From positions 1 to 43,830 of the forward strand of contig JAGVWJ010000002.1 of NCBI GenBank assembly GCA_018304385.1: DNA of 43,830 nucleotides, written 5' to 3'. The first letter of the stretch is position 1; the number at the start of each line of letters is the position of its first letter. Below, in pieces: positions 8,667-15,594 of the stretch. The stretch is from Microcaldota archaeon. GTDB lineage: Archaea; Micrarchaeota; Micrarchaeia; Anstonellales; Bilamarchaeaceae. The position numbers and the translations under genes were made by a program. The notes below the pieces were generated by a model, which did no database searches, had not been told where the DNA came from, and saw nothing but the letters and a program-made list of their open reading frames with translations.

Positions 8667-8933
8667 CTACGCTTTACGTATTTTCGGTATCATTTTTCCA
8701 ATTCCTTTTGATACTGAACCACGTTTGGAAAACAAGGATTTTAAACCACTTTTAACTGACTGAGATATTTTGCTAGCATTTTCGTATTTTGTAGCCTTGT
8801 CAATAACACTACTTACTTCAGCTTTTGTAAGCGAATCAGCAGATATGCCAATGTTCTTGGTAAAACTTTGAAGAGTAGTTAGTGCTATTTCCTTTTTCTC
8901 AACTTCTCCTAACATTAATTTTTCTGGGCACAT
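8667..8933 (-). CDS. Small unrecognised helical protein
   Basis: An 88-residue basic protein, first gene of a three-gene minus-strand block. The N-terminal two thirds are amphipathic helices; the C-terminus is Gly/Ser/Lys-rich (KRGSVSKGIGKMIPKIRKA), resembling a nucleic-acid- or membrane-binding tail. The start at 8933 lies 27 bp from the centre of a TATA box at 8955-8964 and would be leaderless. An internal ATG at 8915 is the alternative. No family recognised. Confidence 0.6.
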   Translation of the reverse strand: MCPEKLMLGEVEKKEIALTTLQSFTKNIGISADSLTKAEVSSVIDKATKYENASKISQSVKSGLKSLFSKRGSVSKGIGKMIPKIRKA

Positions 8934-8954
8934 AATATGAAGATGGTCACTTAC

Positions 8955-8964
8955 TTATTTAAAA
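8955..8964. promoter_or_regulatory. Shared bidirectional TATA box
   Basis: TTATTTAAAA is nearly symmetric (core TTTAAA). Its centre is 26 bp from the plus-strand ATG at 8986 and 27 bp from the minus-strand ATG at 8933. Both distances match the archaeal TATA-to-start spacing, so one box could drive two leaderless messages. Confidence 0.6.
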
Positions 8965-8985
8965 CCTTAGTTTTATGTTTCTCTT

Positions 8986-9441
8986 ATGGTTATCTTTACA
9001 AAGCGTGAATCATATGAAAAACAGATTGCTATATACTTAGGTAATAGAGATTATCAAAAAGCATACGAGTTATCAAAAGAATTTGTAGAACGCTTTAGTA
9101 CTGAAATGATTGCACATTTTTTATTAATGAAAAGTGCGTTCTGGCTAAAGAACTTTGATGAGGCAATAAAAGAAGGAAGAGAAGCGTTTAATCTATCTCA
9201 TGGAGAGGACATGCTCACATGCGCGATCATATTAAGCAGCGCTTATTACTTAAATGGAAATCAGGAAGAATGCTATAAACTATTAGGTAAAATGAAAACA
9301 GAGGGCAATCCTGATGTGGAAAAATTAATGTTTATTTATTCTTTGGCAGCTAATAACGAACAGGAGGCAATGACACATATTGATAAATTGTATAAGATAA
9401 ACCGCAGACTAGCAGAAGAGTTTATTATGAAGTTCTTGTGA
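8986..9441 (+). CDS. TPR-like repeat protein
   Basis: A 151-residue protein made of helix pairs with TPR-type spacing: an Ala/Tyr-containing repeat around residues 12-35 (AIYLGNRDYQKAYELSKEF), another around 46-70 (AFWLKNFDEAIKEGREAFNL) and one around 80-105 (SSAYYLNGNQEECYKLL). TPRs are protein-interaction scaffolds and no catalytic residues are visible. It is divergent from the block of helical unknowns and shares its TATA box, hinting at a common role. Confidence 0.75.
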   Translation: MVIFTKRESYEKQIAIYLGNRDYQKAYELSKEFVERFSTEMIAHFLLMKSAFWLKNFDEAIKEGREAFNLSHGEDMLTCAIILSSAYYLNGNQEECYKLLGKMKTEGNPDVEKLMFIYSLAANNEQEAMTHIDKLYKINRRLAEEFIMKFL

Positions 9442-9442
9442 A

Positions 9443-9589
9443 TTAATCAACGTATGCTCCGCTGCATTTCCAGAATAACAATGGGAAGAAAAGCCTTAGG
9501 AATATTGCACTACCTAAAACAGTTGCAACTATAAAGAACATTGCAATTGCGTAATCCCTTATTTTTCCGCTTTTATTTTCAGATGCCAT
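9443..9589 (-). CDS. Small single-span membrane protein (48 aa)
   Basis: A 48-codon ORF from ATG (9589) to TAA (9443-9445). The product begins MASENKSGKIRDYAIAMFF, with a charged N-terminus, then a hydrophobic run of about 25 residues ending LFFPLLFW, and a tail KCSGAYVD with one cysteine. It looks like a single-span membrane peptide with a cytoplasmic N-terminus. A GGTGAC-like Shine-Dalgarno (reverse complement of gtcacc at 9593-9598) lies just upstream. Family not recognised; size is close to Sec61-beta but the sequence is not obviously similar. It is convergent with the TPR gene. Confidence 0.55.
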   Translation of the reverse strand: MASENKSGKIRDYAIAMFFIVATVLGSAIFLRLFFPLLFWKCSGAYVD

Positions 9590-9646
9590 ATTGTCACCAG
9601 ATGCTTATAACAAATAAGGAATAAATAAAACTCGAAATAGTTCTCC

Positions 9647-9661
9647 AAAAAGCGAACAAAA
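9647..9661. repeat. Left direct repeat flanking vapBC
   Basis: AAAAAGCGAACAAAA occurs here and again exactly at 10372-10386, just outside the two ends of the VapBC operon. It contains a GCG in otherwise AT-rich DNA, which makes chance identity less likely. Confidence 0.6.
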
Positions 9662-9734
9662 AGCAAAGAATTTAAAGAATCAGATAACACATAATTATTT
9701 AAATTATTTGTTTTAACATAAATATGGTGATTAA

Positions 9735-9956
9735 ATGGTTAATATAACTCTTTCGATACCTGCTGAGATTAAAAAAATGATGGAAACATACGAAGAAGTA
9801 AAATGGAGTGAGGTCGCAAGAAAGGCGATAATACAAAAACTTGCAGTGTTAAGAAAGCTAGATGAACTTAGCCAATCAAGCAAAATTACTGATAAAGACA
9901 TTGAGAAGATGGAACATGAAATAAAAAGAAAAGTAGCTAAGAAACACGGGATATAA
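9735..9956 (+). CDS. VapB-type antitoxin
   Basis: A 73-residue protein with an N-terminal ribbon-helix-helix pattern (MVNITLSIPAEIKKMM, then WSEVARKAIIQKL) and a charged C-terminal helix expected to wrap the toxin. It immediately precedes a PIN-domain gene with no gap. A GGTGAT Shine-Dalgarno (9726-9731) lies 3 bases before the ATG, and a TATA-like ATTATTTAAATT is upstream near 9692-9703. It likely binds its own promoter. Confidence 0.82.
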   Translation: MVNITLSIPAEIKKMMETYEEVKWSEVARKAIIQKLAVLRKLDELSQSSKITDKDIEKMEHEIKRKVAKKHGI

Positions 9957-10373
9957 ATGGACTTGGTTGTAGATACAAATATACTACTTGCTTGTTTTAA
10001 GCCAAACTCCGTTACGAGAAGATTAATTGCTATTGAAGATTTACATTTATTTACTACAGAATATCAGTTAATTGAGGTTAAAGAATATGTTGGCAAGATA
10101 GCTGACAAATACTCTCTTAGTGAATCCTTTATTGAAGAAACCTTTATGTTTTTGGAGGAACACCTTGAGATTGTTCCAAAAGAGGACTATCAAAATTTCA
10201 TTAGTAAGGTTGAGAACCTAATTTCAGATAAAGATGATTTGCCTGCTTTGGCACTAGCTGCTGCAAAAAACATTGCAGTTTGGTCAAATGATCCTCACTT
10301 TGAAGAGCAGGATAAGATTAAAGTTTATAAAACAAAGGAATTGATCGAACTAATAAAGAGAAGTGAGTTATAA
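9957..10373 (+). CDS. VapC-type PIN-domain toxin
   Basis: A 138-residue PIN-domain protein. The first acidic residue is D6 in LVVDTNILLACF, the central acidic cluster is in SDKDDLPALALA and the last motif is VWSNDPHF, so the metal site appears complete. VapC toxins are Mg-dependent RNases. The ATG directly follows the antitoxin stop (TAA then ATG). The stop codon touches the right copy of the flanking direct repeat. Confidence 0.85.
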   Translation: MDLVVDTNILLACFKPNSVTRRLIAIEDLHLFTTEYQLIEVKEYVGKIADKYSLSESFIEETFMFLEEHLEIVPKEDYQNFISKVENLISDKDDLPALALAAAKNIAVWSNDPHFEEQDKIKVYKTKELIELIKRSEL

Positions 10374-10386
10374 AAAGCGAACAAAA
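10372..10386. repeat. Right direct repeat flanking vapBC
   Basis: Exact second copy of the 15-base repeat at 9647-9661, starting inside the VapC stop codon. Repeat-to-repeat distance is 725 bp, enclosing only the toxin-antitoxin pair and its promoter. Confidence 0.6.
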
Positions 10387-10392
10387 TCAAAA

Positions 10393-10402
10393 CGTTTATA
10401 AA
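10393..10402 (+). promoter_or_regulatory. TATA box before the structured leader
   Basis: CGTTTATAAAAG-type box. Twenty-six bases downstream of its centre is about position 10424, immediately before the first hairpin (10427-10453) of the structured region. Confidence 0.5.
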
Positions 10403-10423
10403 AGAAAAAAACAGATTTTATTT

Positions 10424-10663
10424 ATCCTGATCCTCCAAAAAAAGTCGGATCAGTCTGTTCACAACCAATAAAGTAACTTCCGTGGTTGTGACTAAGAACA
10501 AGCTTTGCCAGGATGACATTGAAATTTTTGCAAAAAAATAAATTTCAATACTTGACGCAATTTTTTGAATTTGCGTCAATGGCATAAAAATCCTGACAAG
10601 ATGCCCACGCAATTGTTGCCAAGAAAAAGAGGCAACAATCGGGAAACGTAGTTGGTTGTGAAC
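10424..10663 (+). ncRNA. Candidate structured RNA or regulatory leader (five hairpins)
   Basis: This gene-free stretch holds five perfect stems in series: 7 bp (10427-10433 with 10447-10453), 9 bp (10459-10467 with 10483-10491), 10 bp (10518-10527 with 10540-10549), 9 bp (10552-10560 with 10571-10579) and 9 bp (10612-10620 with 10631-10639). TGCCA at 10506-10510 can pair with 10580-10584 to enclose hairpins 3 and 4. The 12-mer TGTTCACAACCA (10456-10467) is perfectly complementary to 10653-10664, a helix that excludes hairpin 2 and covers the A of the next start codon. That arrangement is switch-like. I recognise no known RNA family here. It could also be a repeated operator for the downstream HTH protein. 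Confidence 0.5.
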
Positions 10664-11158
10664 ATGGATTACATCCTAATTGATAGGCAAAAACTAAAGG
10701 CGCTGTTAAGCGAGAGCAGAATTACAATACTTAAACACCTTGCAAAGCGTCGCTACACTATAACAGAGCTTGCAGAAATGCTAAACACTACCAAAAGCAA
10801 TGTTGCAGATCATCTTGATAAATTAGAGGAAACGCAGCTCGTAGAGCAAATAGATGAAGGAAGGAAATGGAAGTATTATACGCTTACAACCGAAGGAAGG
10901 AGGGTGATTGAAGGCGGAAGCATTGCGAAACCAATAGCTATACTTCTTGTAAGCGCTTTCCTAATGACCATAGTTGCATTTAACATATTAACTACTATAA
11001 GCGAAAGTGCAAGGCTCGCCGCTTTGCAGCAGGTTGATAGCGAATTTAGTTTTATACCAAAGTTTGATATGATTGTAATGGTTACAGCAGAAATGGTTTT
11101 AGCAATAATTCTAATATGGTCGATTCTTGAATTCGTAAAATGTAGGGGCAGGATATAG
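10664..11158 (+). CDS. Membrane-anchored ArsR-like HTH regulator
   Basis: A 164-residue protein with an N-terminal winged-helix domain of ArsR type (RITILKHLAKRRYTITELAEML, then TTKSNVADHLDKLEETQLV) and a wing at EGRKWKYYTLTTEGRRVIE. Two C-terminal membrane helices follow (about residues 88-110 and 132-155). The start at 10664 (MDYILIDRQK) is preferred over 10652 because the upstream four residues fall in the conserved inverted repeat. Its 3' end touches the phosphoesterase ATG, so the two form an operon. Regulation probably involves the structured leader. Confidence 0.8.
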   Translation: MDYILIDRQKLKALLSESRITILKHLAKRRYTITELAEMLNTTKSNVADHLDKLEETQLVEQIDEGRKWKYYTLTTEGRRVIEGGSIAKPIAILLVSAFLMTIVAFNILTTISESARLAALQQVDSEFSFIPKFDMIVMVTAEMVLAIILIWSILEFVKCRGRI

Positions 11159-11998
11159 ATGCGAGTAGATATAAAAATAATTTACGCAATTATTTTATTA
11201 CTAGTTATAATTGCAATAGACGCGCTATTTATCGAACCATATAGATTAATTATTACTGAAAACAATTTCGATTTGTTTGATGGTGCTGATACAAAAATAA
11301 GAATAATTCTTATTAGTGATATACATATTGGTTCGCAACGAGATGGTTATTTGGATGAGGTTGTAAATAAAATAAATAATTTGGAACCAGATATTATATT
11401 GATTGCGGGGGATAGTATTAATCATCATGAAATAGAATTATCAAGGCTCGCACCATTGAAAAAGCTTAGAACACGCTATGGTGCTTTTGCAGTTTTAGGA
11501 AATCATGATTATGGATGGTGGGGTTGTCCAATATCTCAGAACGAAATAGAAATGAGCAATAAGGTAGAAAAAAGAATTGAAGAGCTTGGCATAACAGTAA
11601 TGCGAAACGAAAATAAGATAATTGAAATAAATGGCAAGCGCTTTGCTCTTATTGGTTTGGATGACGTATGGGTATGCAAAAATGATTATAAAAAGGCAAG
11701 CGAAAATGTTAGCGATACCCTGCCTAAGATAATATTTATGCATAACAGCAAATCGATAGACCCGCAGCAAGTAACAGGAAAAAGCCTAATTCTAGCTGGG
11801 CATACACATTGCGGTCAAATAAGAATACCTTTTGTTACAGAGTCTTTGCTTGTGCAAGGCGAATTTGGGCATATTACTGGAGGTAAAGCTCAACTAGATA
11901 GCGATACTGAGATATATACCACGTGCGGCGTAACGCAAGGATCAATGAATATAAGATTCCTTACTAATCCAGAGATAAGCACGATCAGCATCGAATAG
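11159..11998 (+). CDS. Membrane-anchored calcineurin-like metallophosphoesterase
   Basis: A 279-residue protein with one N-terminal membrane helix (about residues 7-24) and a full metallophosphoesterase fold. Motifs in order are LISDIHIG, LIAGDSIN, VLGNHDYGW, FMHNSKS and LAGHTHCGQI, which supply the binuclear metal ligands. It resembles the YaeI/YkuE group of membrane phosphodiesterases. The substrate is unknown (lipid pyrophosphate or phosphodiester is possible). It directly follows the membrane HTH gene with no gap. Confidence 0.88.
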   Translation: MRVDIKIIYAIILLLVIIAIDALFIEPYRLIITENNFDLFDGADTKIRIILISDIHIGSQRDGYLDEVVNKINNLEPDIILIAGDSINHHEIELSRLAPLKKLRTRYGAFAVLGNHDYGWWGCPISQNEIEMSNKVEKRIEELGITVMRNENKIIEINGKRFALIGLDDVWVCKNDYKKASENVSDTLPKIIFMHNSKSIDPQQVTGKSLILAGHTHCGQIRIPFVTESLLVQGEFGHITGGKAQLDSDTEIYTTCGVTQGSMNIRFLTNPEISTISIE

Positions 11999-12065
11999 GC
12001 CAATTCGCAATCATCCAATTTCTCCAACAATACTGTTTTTAAGCCTTTCCTTTCAAAATCATATT

Positions 12066-12500
12066 ATGGTTTCAGAGTTACGAGTAGGAGACATTATGAC
12101 AAAACAGGTCGTTATAGCTAATATAAGTGACTCCTTAGACAAGGTAGCAAAGATTATGCAAAAACATAATATTGGCTCGGTTATAGTAGTCGATGAGAAG
12201 GCGCAAAAACACGCCAGAGGCATAATAACTGAACGCGATATTGTGCACAAGATAATCGCAAAGGGTAAAGATCCTTACAAAACAAAAGTAGAACAAGTGA
12301 TGAGCAAGCCATTGCGCGTAGTAAAGCCTGATACAGCATTGGAAGAGGCTGCACGTGCGATGAAGGATAACAAAATAAAGAGGCTACCTGTTGTTAATGA
12401 CGATAACGAGCTTATTGGTATTATAAGCGAAGGAGACATAATGCGCATATTCCCTGCGATTGTGGATATAATCGAGGAACGCGCAGCGCTTAATAAATAA
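12066..12500 (+). CDS. Two-CBS-domain protein
   Basis: A 144-residue protein consisting of a CBS pair. CBS1 is about residues 5-62 (VGDIMTKQVVIANISDSL, then GIITERDIVHKII). CBS2 is about residues 74-128 (VEQVMSKPLRVVKPDTAL, then GIISEGDIMRIF). Such stand-alone pairs bind adenosine nucleotides and sense energy state; the partner is unknown. A TATA-like TTTTTAAG at 12036-12043 is 26-27 bp before the ATG, consistent with a leaderless message. Confidence 0.9.
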   Translation: MVSELRVGDIMTKQVVIANISDSLDKVAKIMQKHNIGSVIVVDEKAQKHARGIITERDIVHKIIAKGKDPYKTKVEQVMSKPLRVVKPDTALEEAARAMKDNKIKRLPVVNDDNELIGIISEGDIMRIFPAIVDIIEERAALNK

Positions 12501-12517
12501 TCATGATCATAATAATA

Positions 12518-12610
12518 TGCTGTGCATGGATGGCGCCGGGAGATATAATCCGTGAACGTTGCGTCAACAATGCACAGTAAACTACTCTAATTTTGCGAAA
12601 CCAGGAGTAA
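12518..12610 (+). ncRNA. Candidate structured leader or small RNA before the DUF167 gene
   Basis: A long hairpin is formed by 12518-12527 and 12570-12579: ten base pairs including one G-U pair that is valid only for plus-strand RNA. Above a 3-by-3 internal loop is a second helix (12531-12536 with 12561-12566, one G-U) and a short apical CGG/CCG stem. Downstream, TACTC (12583-12587) can pair with GAGTA (12605-12609), which covers most of the AGGAG Shine-Dalgarno of the next gene. An AT-rich TATA-like stretch at 12489-12501 would place transcription start at the base of the hairpin. It is not a recognised riboswitch; H/ACA-like geometry was considered but the internal loop is too small. Confidence 0.45.
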
Positions 12611-12616
12611 TAGTAG

Positions 12617-12862
12617 ATGCAATTCGAAGCAAAGGTAAAAACAAATTCAAGAAAGTTTGCAATAAGATACAAAAACGGTATTGTTATCCATGCAACGCAA
12701 AGGCCAATGCATAACAAAGTAAATATAGAGATTATCAAGGAGCTAAGCTGTATTTTCAATAGGCGGGTATGGATAAAGGCAGGTATGCAAAGTCATAACA
12801 AGATTATTGAGGTAGACGGTGATGAAAACGAGATCTTGGAAAGACTGCAATCTATCGTTTAA
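12617..12862 (+). CDS. DUF167 (YggU-like) domain protein
   Basis: An 81-residue protein matching the small DUF167 fold: a beta-alpha-beta core with NKVNIEIIKELSCIFNRRVWIKAG and a closing IIEVDGDENEILERL. The function of the family is unknown. Its Shine-Dalgarno AGGAG (12603-12607) is 9 bases before the ATG and can be masked by a local hairpin. It is the first gene of a run leading to the Toprim protein and DnaG, which hints at a nucleic-acid role. Confidence 0.7.
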   Translation: MQFEAKVKTNSRKFAIRYKNGIVIHATQRPMHNKVNIEIIKELSCIFNRRVWIKAGMQSHNKIIEVDGDENEILERLQSIV

Positions 12863-12878
12863 GCGATTAGTGAGAATC

Positions 12879-13214
12879 ATGGATGAGCTAAAAGAGAGTA
12901 TTGTATTTGTTGAAGGAAAAAAAGATCGCGAGGCGCTTGCAGCTATTGGCATAACAAATGTGCTTACAGTGGCTGGTAATTTGCGAACAGCTTGCAGTAA
13001 AGCAATTGACGCAAAGAGAGTGATAGTACTTACAGATCTCGATAGACGCGGTGATGAATTAGCAAAAAGGGCAGTTGAAGAGTTGCAGGGATATAGTATT
13101 AACGCAAACATAGAATATAGAAAAATATTAGGAGGTATACTTAATTTGAAATATTTCGAAGATATTGATAAAAAATATAAGAAATTTTTAGAGGAGTTAG
13201 AAAATAATAATTAA
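12879..13214 (+). CDS. Small stand-alone Toprim-domain protein
   Basis: A 111-residue Toprim domain. The catalytic glutamate is E12 in IVFVEGKKDREAL and the acidic motif is VLTDLDRRGDE (D53, D55, D59), as in small primase-like Toprim proteins of archaea (UPF0292-like). The start at 12879 (MDELKESIVF) avoids overlap with DUF167 and places the first strand at the usual distance from the N-terminus. The gene lies 13 bp before dnaG, itself a Toprim protein, and both may act in RNA or DNA processing. Confidence 0.85.
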   Translation: MDELKESIVFVEGKKDREALAAIGITNVLTVAGNLRTACSKAIDAKRVIVLTDLDRRGDELAKRAVEELQGYSINANIEYRKILGGILNLKYFEDIDKKYKKFLEELENNN

Positions 13215-13218
13215 ATTG

Positions 13219-13224
13219 GTGATT
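13219..13224 (+). promoter_or_regulatory. Shine-Dalgarno of dnaG
   Basis: GGTGAT is a perfect complement of the AUCACC near the 3' end of archaeal 16S rRNA and lies just before the ATG at 13228. It decides against a TTG start at 13216. The same hexamer precedes several other internal operon genes in this window. Confidence 0.65.
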
Positions 13225-13227
13225 CAA

Positions 13228-14511
13228 ATGGCAAAAACGTATATAGATACAGTAAAATATTTGGTATATGCAAATGTAGATATTGGTGGATTAGTGGAAA
13301 AACCAGATGTTGTTGGCGCAATATTTGGCCAGACTGAAGGGTTATTAGGGGATGAACTAGATCTAAGAGACCTACAGAAAAATGGAAGAATAGGAAGAAT
13401 AGAGGTTGACTTAAACGGCAAAGAAGGGAGAACTATTGGCATTATAAAAATCCCAAGCAGCTTAGACATGGTAGAAACATGCATAATCGCTGCTGCATTA
13501 GAGACAGTTGATAGAGTTGGTCCATGTGAAGCAAATATAAAGATAGGTAAGGTTGAGGATACTAGAAATGTAAAACGTAAAGTGCTAGTTGATAGGGCTA
13601 AGGGCTTACTCAAAACGCTAATCAATACTGAACTACCAGAAAGCAAAGAGATTTCTGAAATGGTAAGGGATGAGGTTAAAACAGCAGAGATAGTTGAGTA
13701 TGGATATGAACGATTGCCTGCTGGTCCAAACGTTGATAAAATGAATGAGGTCATGCTTGTTGAAGGTCGTGCAGACGTCATAAACCTGCTAAAGAATGAC
13801 ATAACAAATGCGGTTGCAATAGGCGGGGCAAAGGTACCACCAACAATTGTAAAGCTATCAAAAGAAAAGGAGATAACTGTATTCTTAGATGGCGACAGAG
13901 GCGGAGATATAATACTAAACGAGTTGATTCAAGGCGGCGTTGAAATAGATTTTATAGCGCGCGCTCCAACTGGCAAAGAGGTTGAAGAATTAACTCGTAA
14001 GGAGATTATAAAGTGTGTACGTGGTCGTATGCCATTTGAACAAGAAACAGAAGGACAGAATAAAAGAGAGGATAGAGACGCAAGAATCAAAAGGAAATTC
14101 GATCGTGCTGAAAGAAGAGAATACAATGATATCCAGGATGCAATTGCAACAGAGAAAATAACAGAAAAGGTAGCAGAAATCCAACCAATAATACATGAAA
14201 AAATGCAAGAGGCAAAAACACTGCAGGTTGACAAAAGTACTCTGATAAAAGAATTGGAAGAATTAAACAATACGCTACGCGCAAGATTTTATAACAGCGG
14301 TTATGAAAGAGTAAAGGAAATAGCTGTTAGAGATGTGATTAAAGCATTGGAAGAAACAAGAGATGTATCTGCAATAGTATTTGATGGGATAATTACGCAA
14401 CGATTAGTAGATTTAGCTGCACATCGTGGCGTTAAATTACTTGTAGGAATAAAGATTGGTAATGTAAATAAAACGCCAGAAGGAATAGAAATTATTACTA
14501 AAAGCAGGTAG
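13228..14511 (+). CDS. dnaG: DnaG-type primase / exosome-associated protein
   Basis: A 427-residue archaeal DnaG beginning MAKTYIDTVKYLVYANVDI. The N-terminal domain is typical of the archaeal form. The Toprim domain covers about residues 173-245 with VEGRAD (E179) and FLDGDRGGD (D221, D223, D227). The charged C-terminal half (about 265-345) is coiled and followed by a conserved alpha/beta tail. Archaeal DnaG has primer-synthesis activity in vitro and is a stable RNA-exosome subunit. The stop codon lies at the start of a heptamer-repeat array. Confidence 0.95.
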   Translation: MAKTYIDTVKYLVYANVDIGGLVEKPDVVGAIFGQTEGLLGDELDLRDLQKNGRIGRIEVDLNGKEGRTIGIIKIPSSLDMVETCIIAAALETVDRVGPCEANIKIGKVEDTRNVKRKVLVDRAKGLLKTLINTELPESKEISEMVRDEVKTAEIVEYGYERLPAGPNVDKMNEVMLVEGRADVINLLKNDITNAVAIGGAKVPPTIVKLSKEKEITVFLDGDRGGDIILNELIQGGVEIDFIARAPTGKEVEELTRKEIIKCVRGRMPFEQETEGQNKREDRDARIKRKFDRAERREYNDIQDAIATEKITEKVAEIQPIIHEKMQEAKTLQVDKSTLIKELEELNNTLRARFYNSGYERVKEIAVRDVIKALEETRDVSAIVFDGIITQRLVDLAAHRGVKLLVGIKIGNVNKTPEGIEIITKSR

Positions 14512-14534
14512 CTATTAGCTTGTGGCAGGTGGCT
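14506..14534. repeat. Heptamer-repeat array, copy 1
   Basis: Four degenerate 7-bp units (ending AGC or GGC) begin at the last sense codon and stop of dnaG. The phase and word composition match the larger arrays inside leuS (37453-37528). The remaining gap to the ABC gene (14535-14634) holds an AT-rich promoter-like CATAAATTACATATAG and no recognisable gene. Confidence 0.5.
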
Positions 14535-14634
14535 TTACCAGTAGAAACATAAATTACATATAGGTTGTTGTAAAAGACTTTAAGGACGTGGTGGGCGAAT
14601 TCGTAGGCGCCAAAGTTTATGATGCAAATTATGA

Positions 14635-15594
14635 ATGCTTAATCGGGAAGATGATAAATTGGACACAATAGAAGTAAAAGATCTAGAAGTATCTTATTCT
14701 GGTGGCAAAAAGAGTATCTCTAACTGCAGCTTTTCTATTTCATCTAGTGAGATATTTGGATTACTTGGGTTTAATGGAGCAGGAAAAAGCACTATCATAA
14801 AGGTTTTGTCTGGTGTGATAAAAAATTTCAGCGGAGAGGTTAAAATAACTGGTGAAAATATTAAAATTAATCCTGAAAAAAGTCACTCCTCTATTGCTTA
14901 TGTGCCACAGTTTCATTCTATGTTTGATGATTTTACAGTGAAAGAAAATATATTATTTTTTTGTAAGATGGAAGGGGTTGATTATGGGGAAATAGAAAAA
15001 ACTACCAATGCACTTCTTGAAGAATTTCAATTAAAAAGATTTGAAAATATTAAAGCTGGCATGTTATCGGGTGGTTACCGGCAACTTTTAAACATAGCTA
15101 TCTCTATGATTTTAGATAAGCCAATTGTAATATTCGATGAGCCTACCGCAGGCTTAGATCTATGGGCAAAGAGAAGAGTAATAGACTATATAAAAAATCT
15201 AAAACATAAAGGAAAAACAGTAATACTTACTACGCATGATTTACAAGATGCAGAACAACTCTGCGATAATGTCATAATCATATCCGATGGGATAGTAATG
15301 GCAAGCAGTAGCATGAGAAATCTTATCCAGAACCTTGGCGGGGATTATCTCATCAACGTATCACTAGAAAAACAAATAAATATAAAAAATCTAAAACTTG
15401 AATTTTCAAAATTAGTCAGTAGTACACAGGACCAAGTAGTTGTCTCTACAACTTCAAAAAATATTGCGTTTGCAATAAAGGAACTTATGTCAAGTATTGA
15501 AGATGCGGGCTTATCTATAACTGACTTTAAGGTAAAAGAACCAACACTTAGCGATGTATTCTCAAATATTGCATTTAAGGTGCAAGGCAAATGA
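14635..15594 (+). CDS. ABC transporter ATP-binding protein
   Basis: A 319-residue ATPase of the ABC-2 exporter class. Motifs are Walker A GFNGAGKST (45-53), Q-loop at PQFHSMF (91), signature LSGGYRQ (144-150), Walker B IVIFDEPTAGLD (164-175) and H-loop TTHD. A C-terminal accessory domain of about 90 residues follows, as in CcmA/NatA-like exporters. It overlaps the permease gene by 4 bases (ATGA), so both are co-translated. The substrate is unknown. Confidence 0.93.
   Translation: MLNREDDKLDTIEVKDLEVSYSGGKKSISNCSFSISSSEIFGLLGFNGAGKSTIIKVLSGVIKNFSGEVKITGENIKINPEKSHSSIAYVPQFHSMFDDFTVKENILFFCKMEGVDYGEIEKTTNALLEEFQLKRFENIKAGMLSGGYRQLLNIAISMILDKPIVIFDEPTAGLDLWAKRRVIDYIKNLKHKGKTVILTTHDLQDAEQLCDNVIIISDGIVMASSSMRNLIQNLGGDYLINVSLEKQINIKNLKLEFSKLVSSTQDQVVVSTTSKNIAFAIKELMSSIEDAGLSITDFKVKEPTLSDVFSNIAFKVQGK

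Noticed and set aside
10418..10612. Minus-strand 64-residue ORF across the hairpin region
   Set aside because: It consists of inverted-repeat sequence, lacks a start signal and resembles no protein; RNA or operator structure explains the region better.
12518..12580. H/ACA guide RNA
   Set aside because: The internal loop is only 3 by 3 nucleotides, too small for a pseudouridylation pocket, and no clear ACA follows the stem.
13224..13802. Long open frame on the strand opposite dnaG (192 codons)
   Set aside because: Ser/Thr-rich composition typical of an antisense shadow of a lysine/glutamate-rich gene; dnaG is unambiguous.
14535..14634. tRNA gene or other RNA in the dnaG-ABC gap
   Set aside because: A short GC-rich patch is present, but there is no T-arm consensus and no cloverleaf can be drawn. 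No tRNA was found in any gap of the window.
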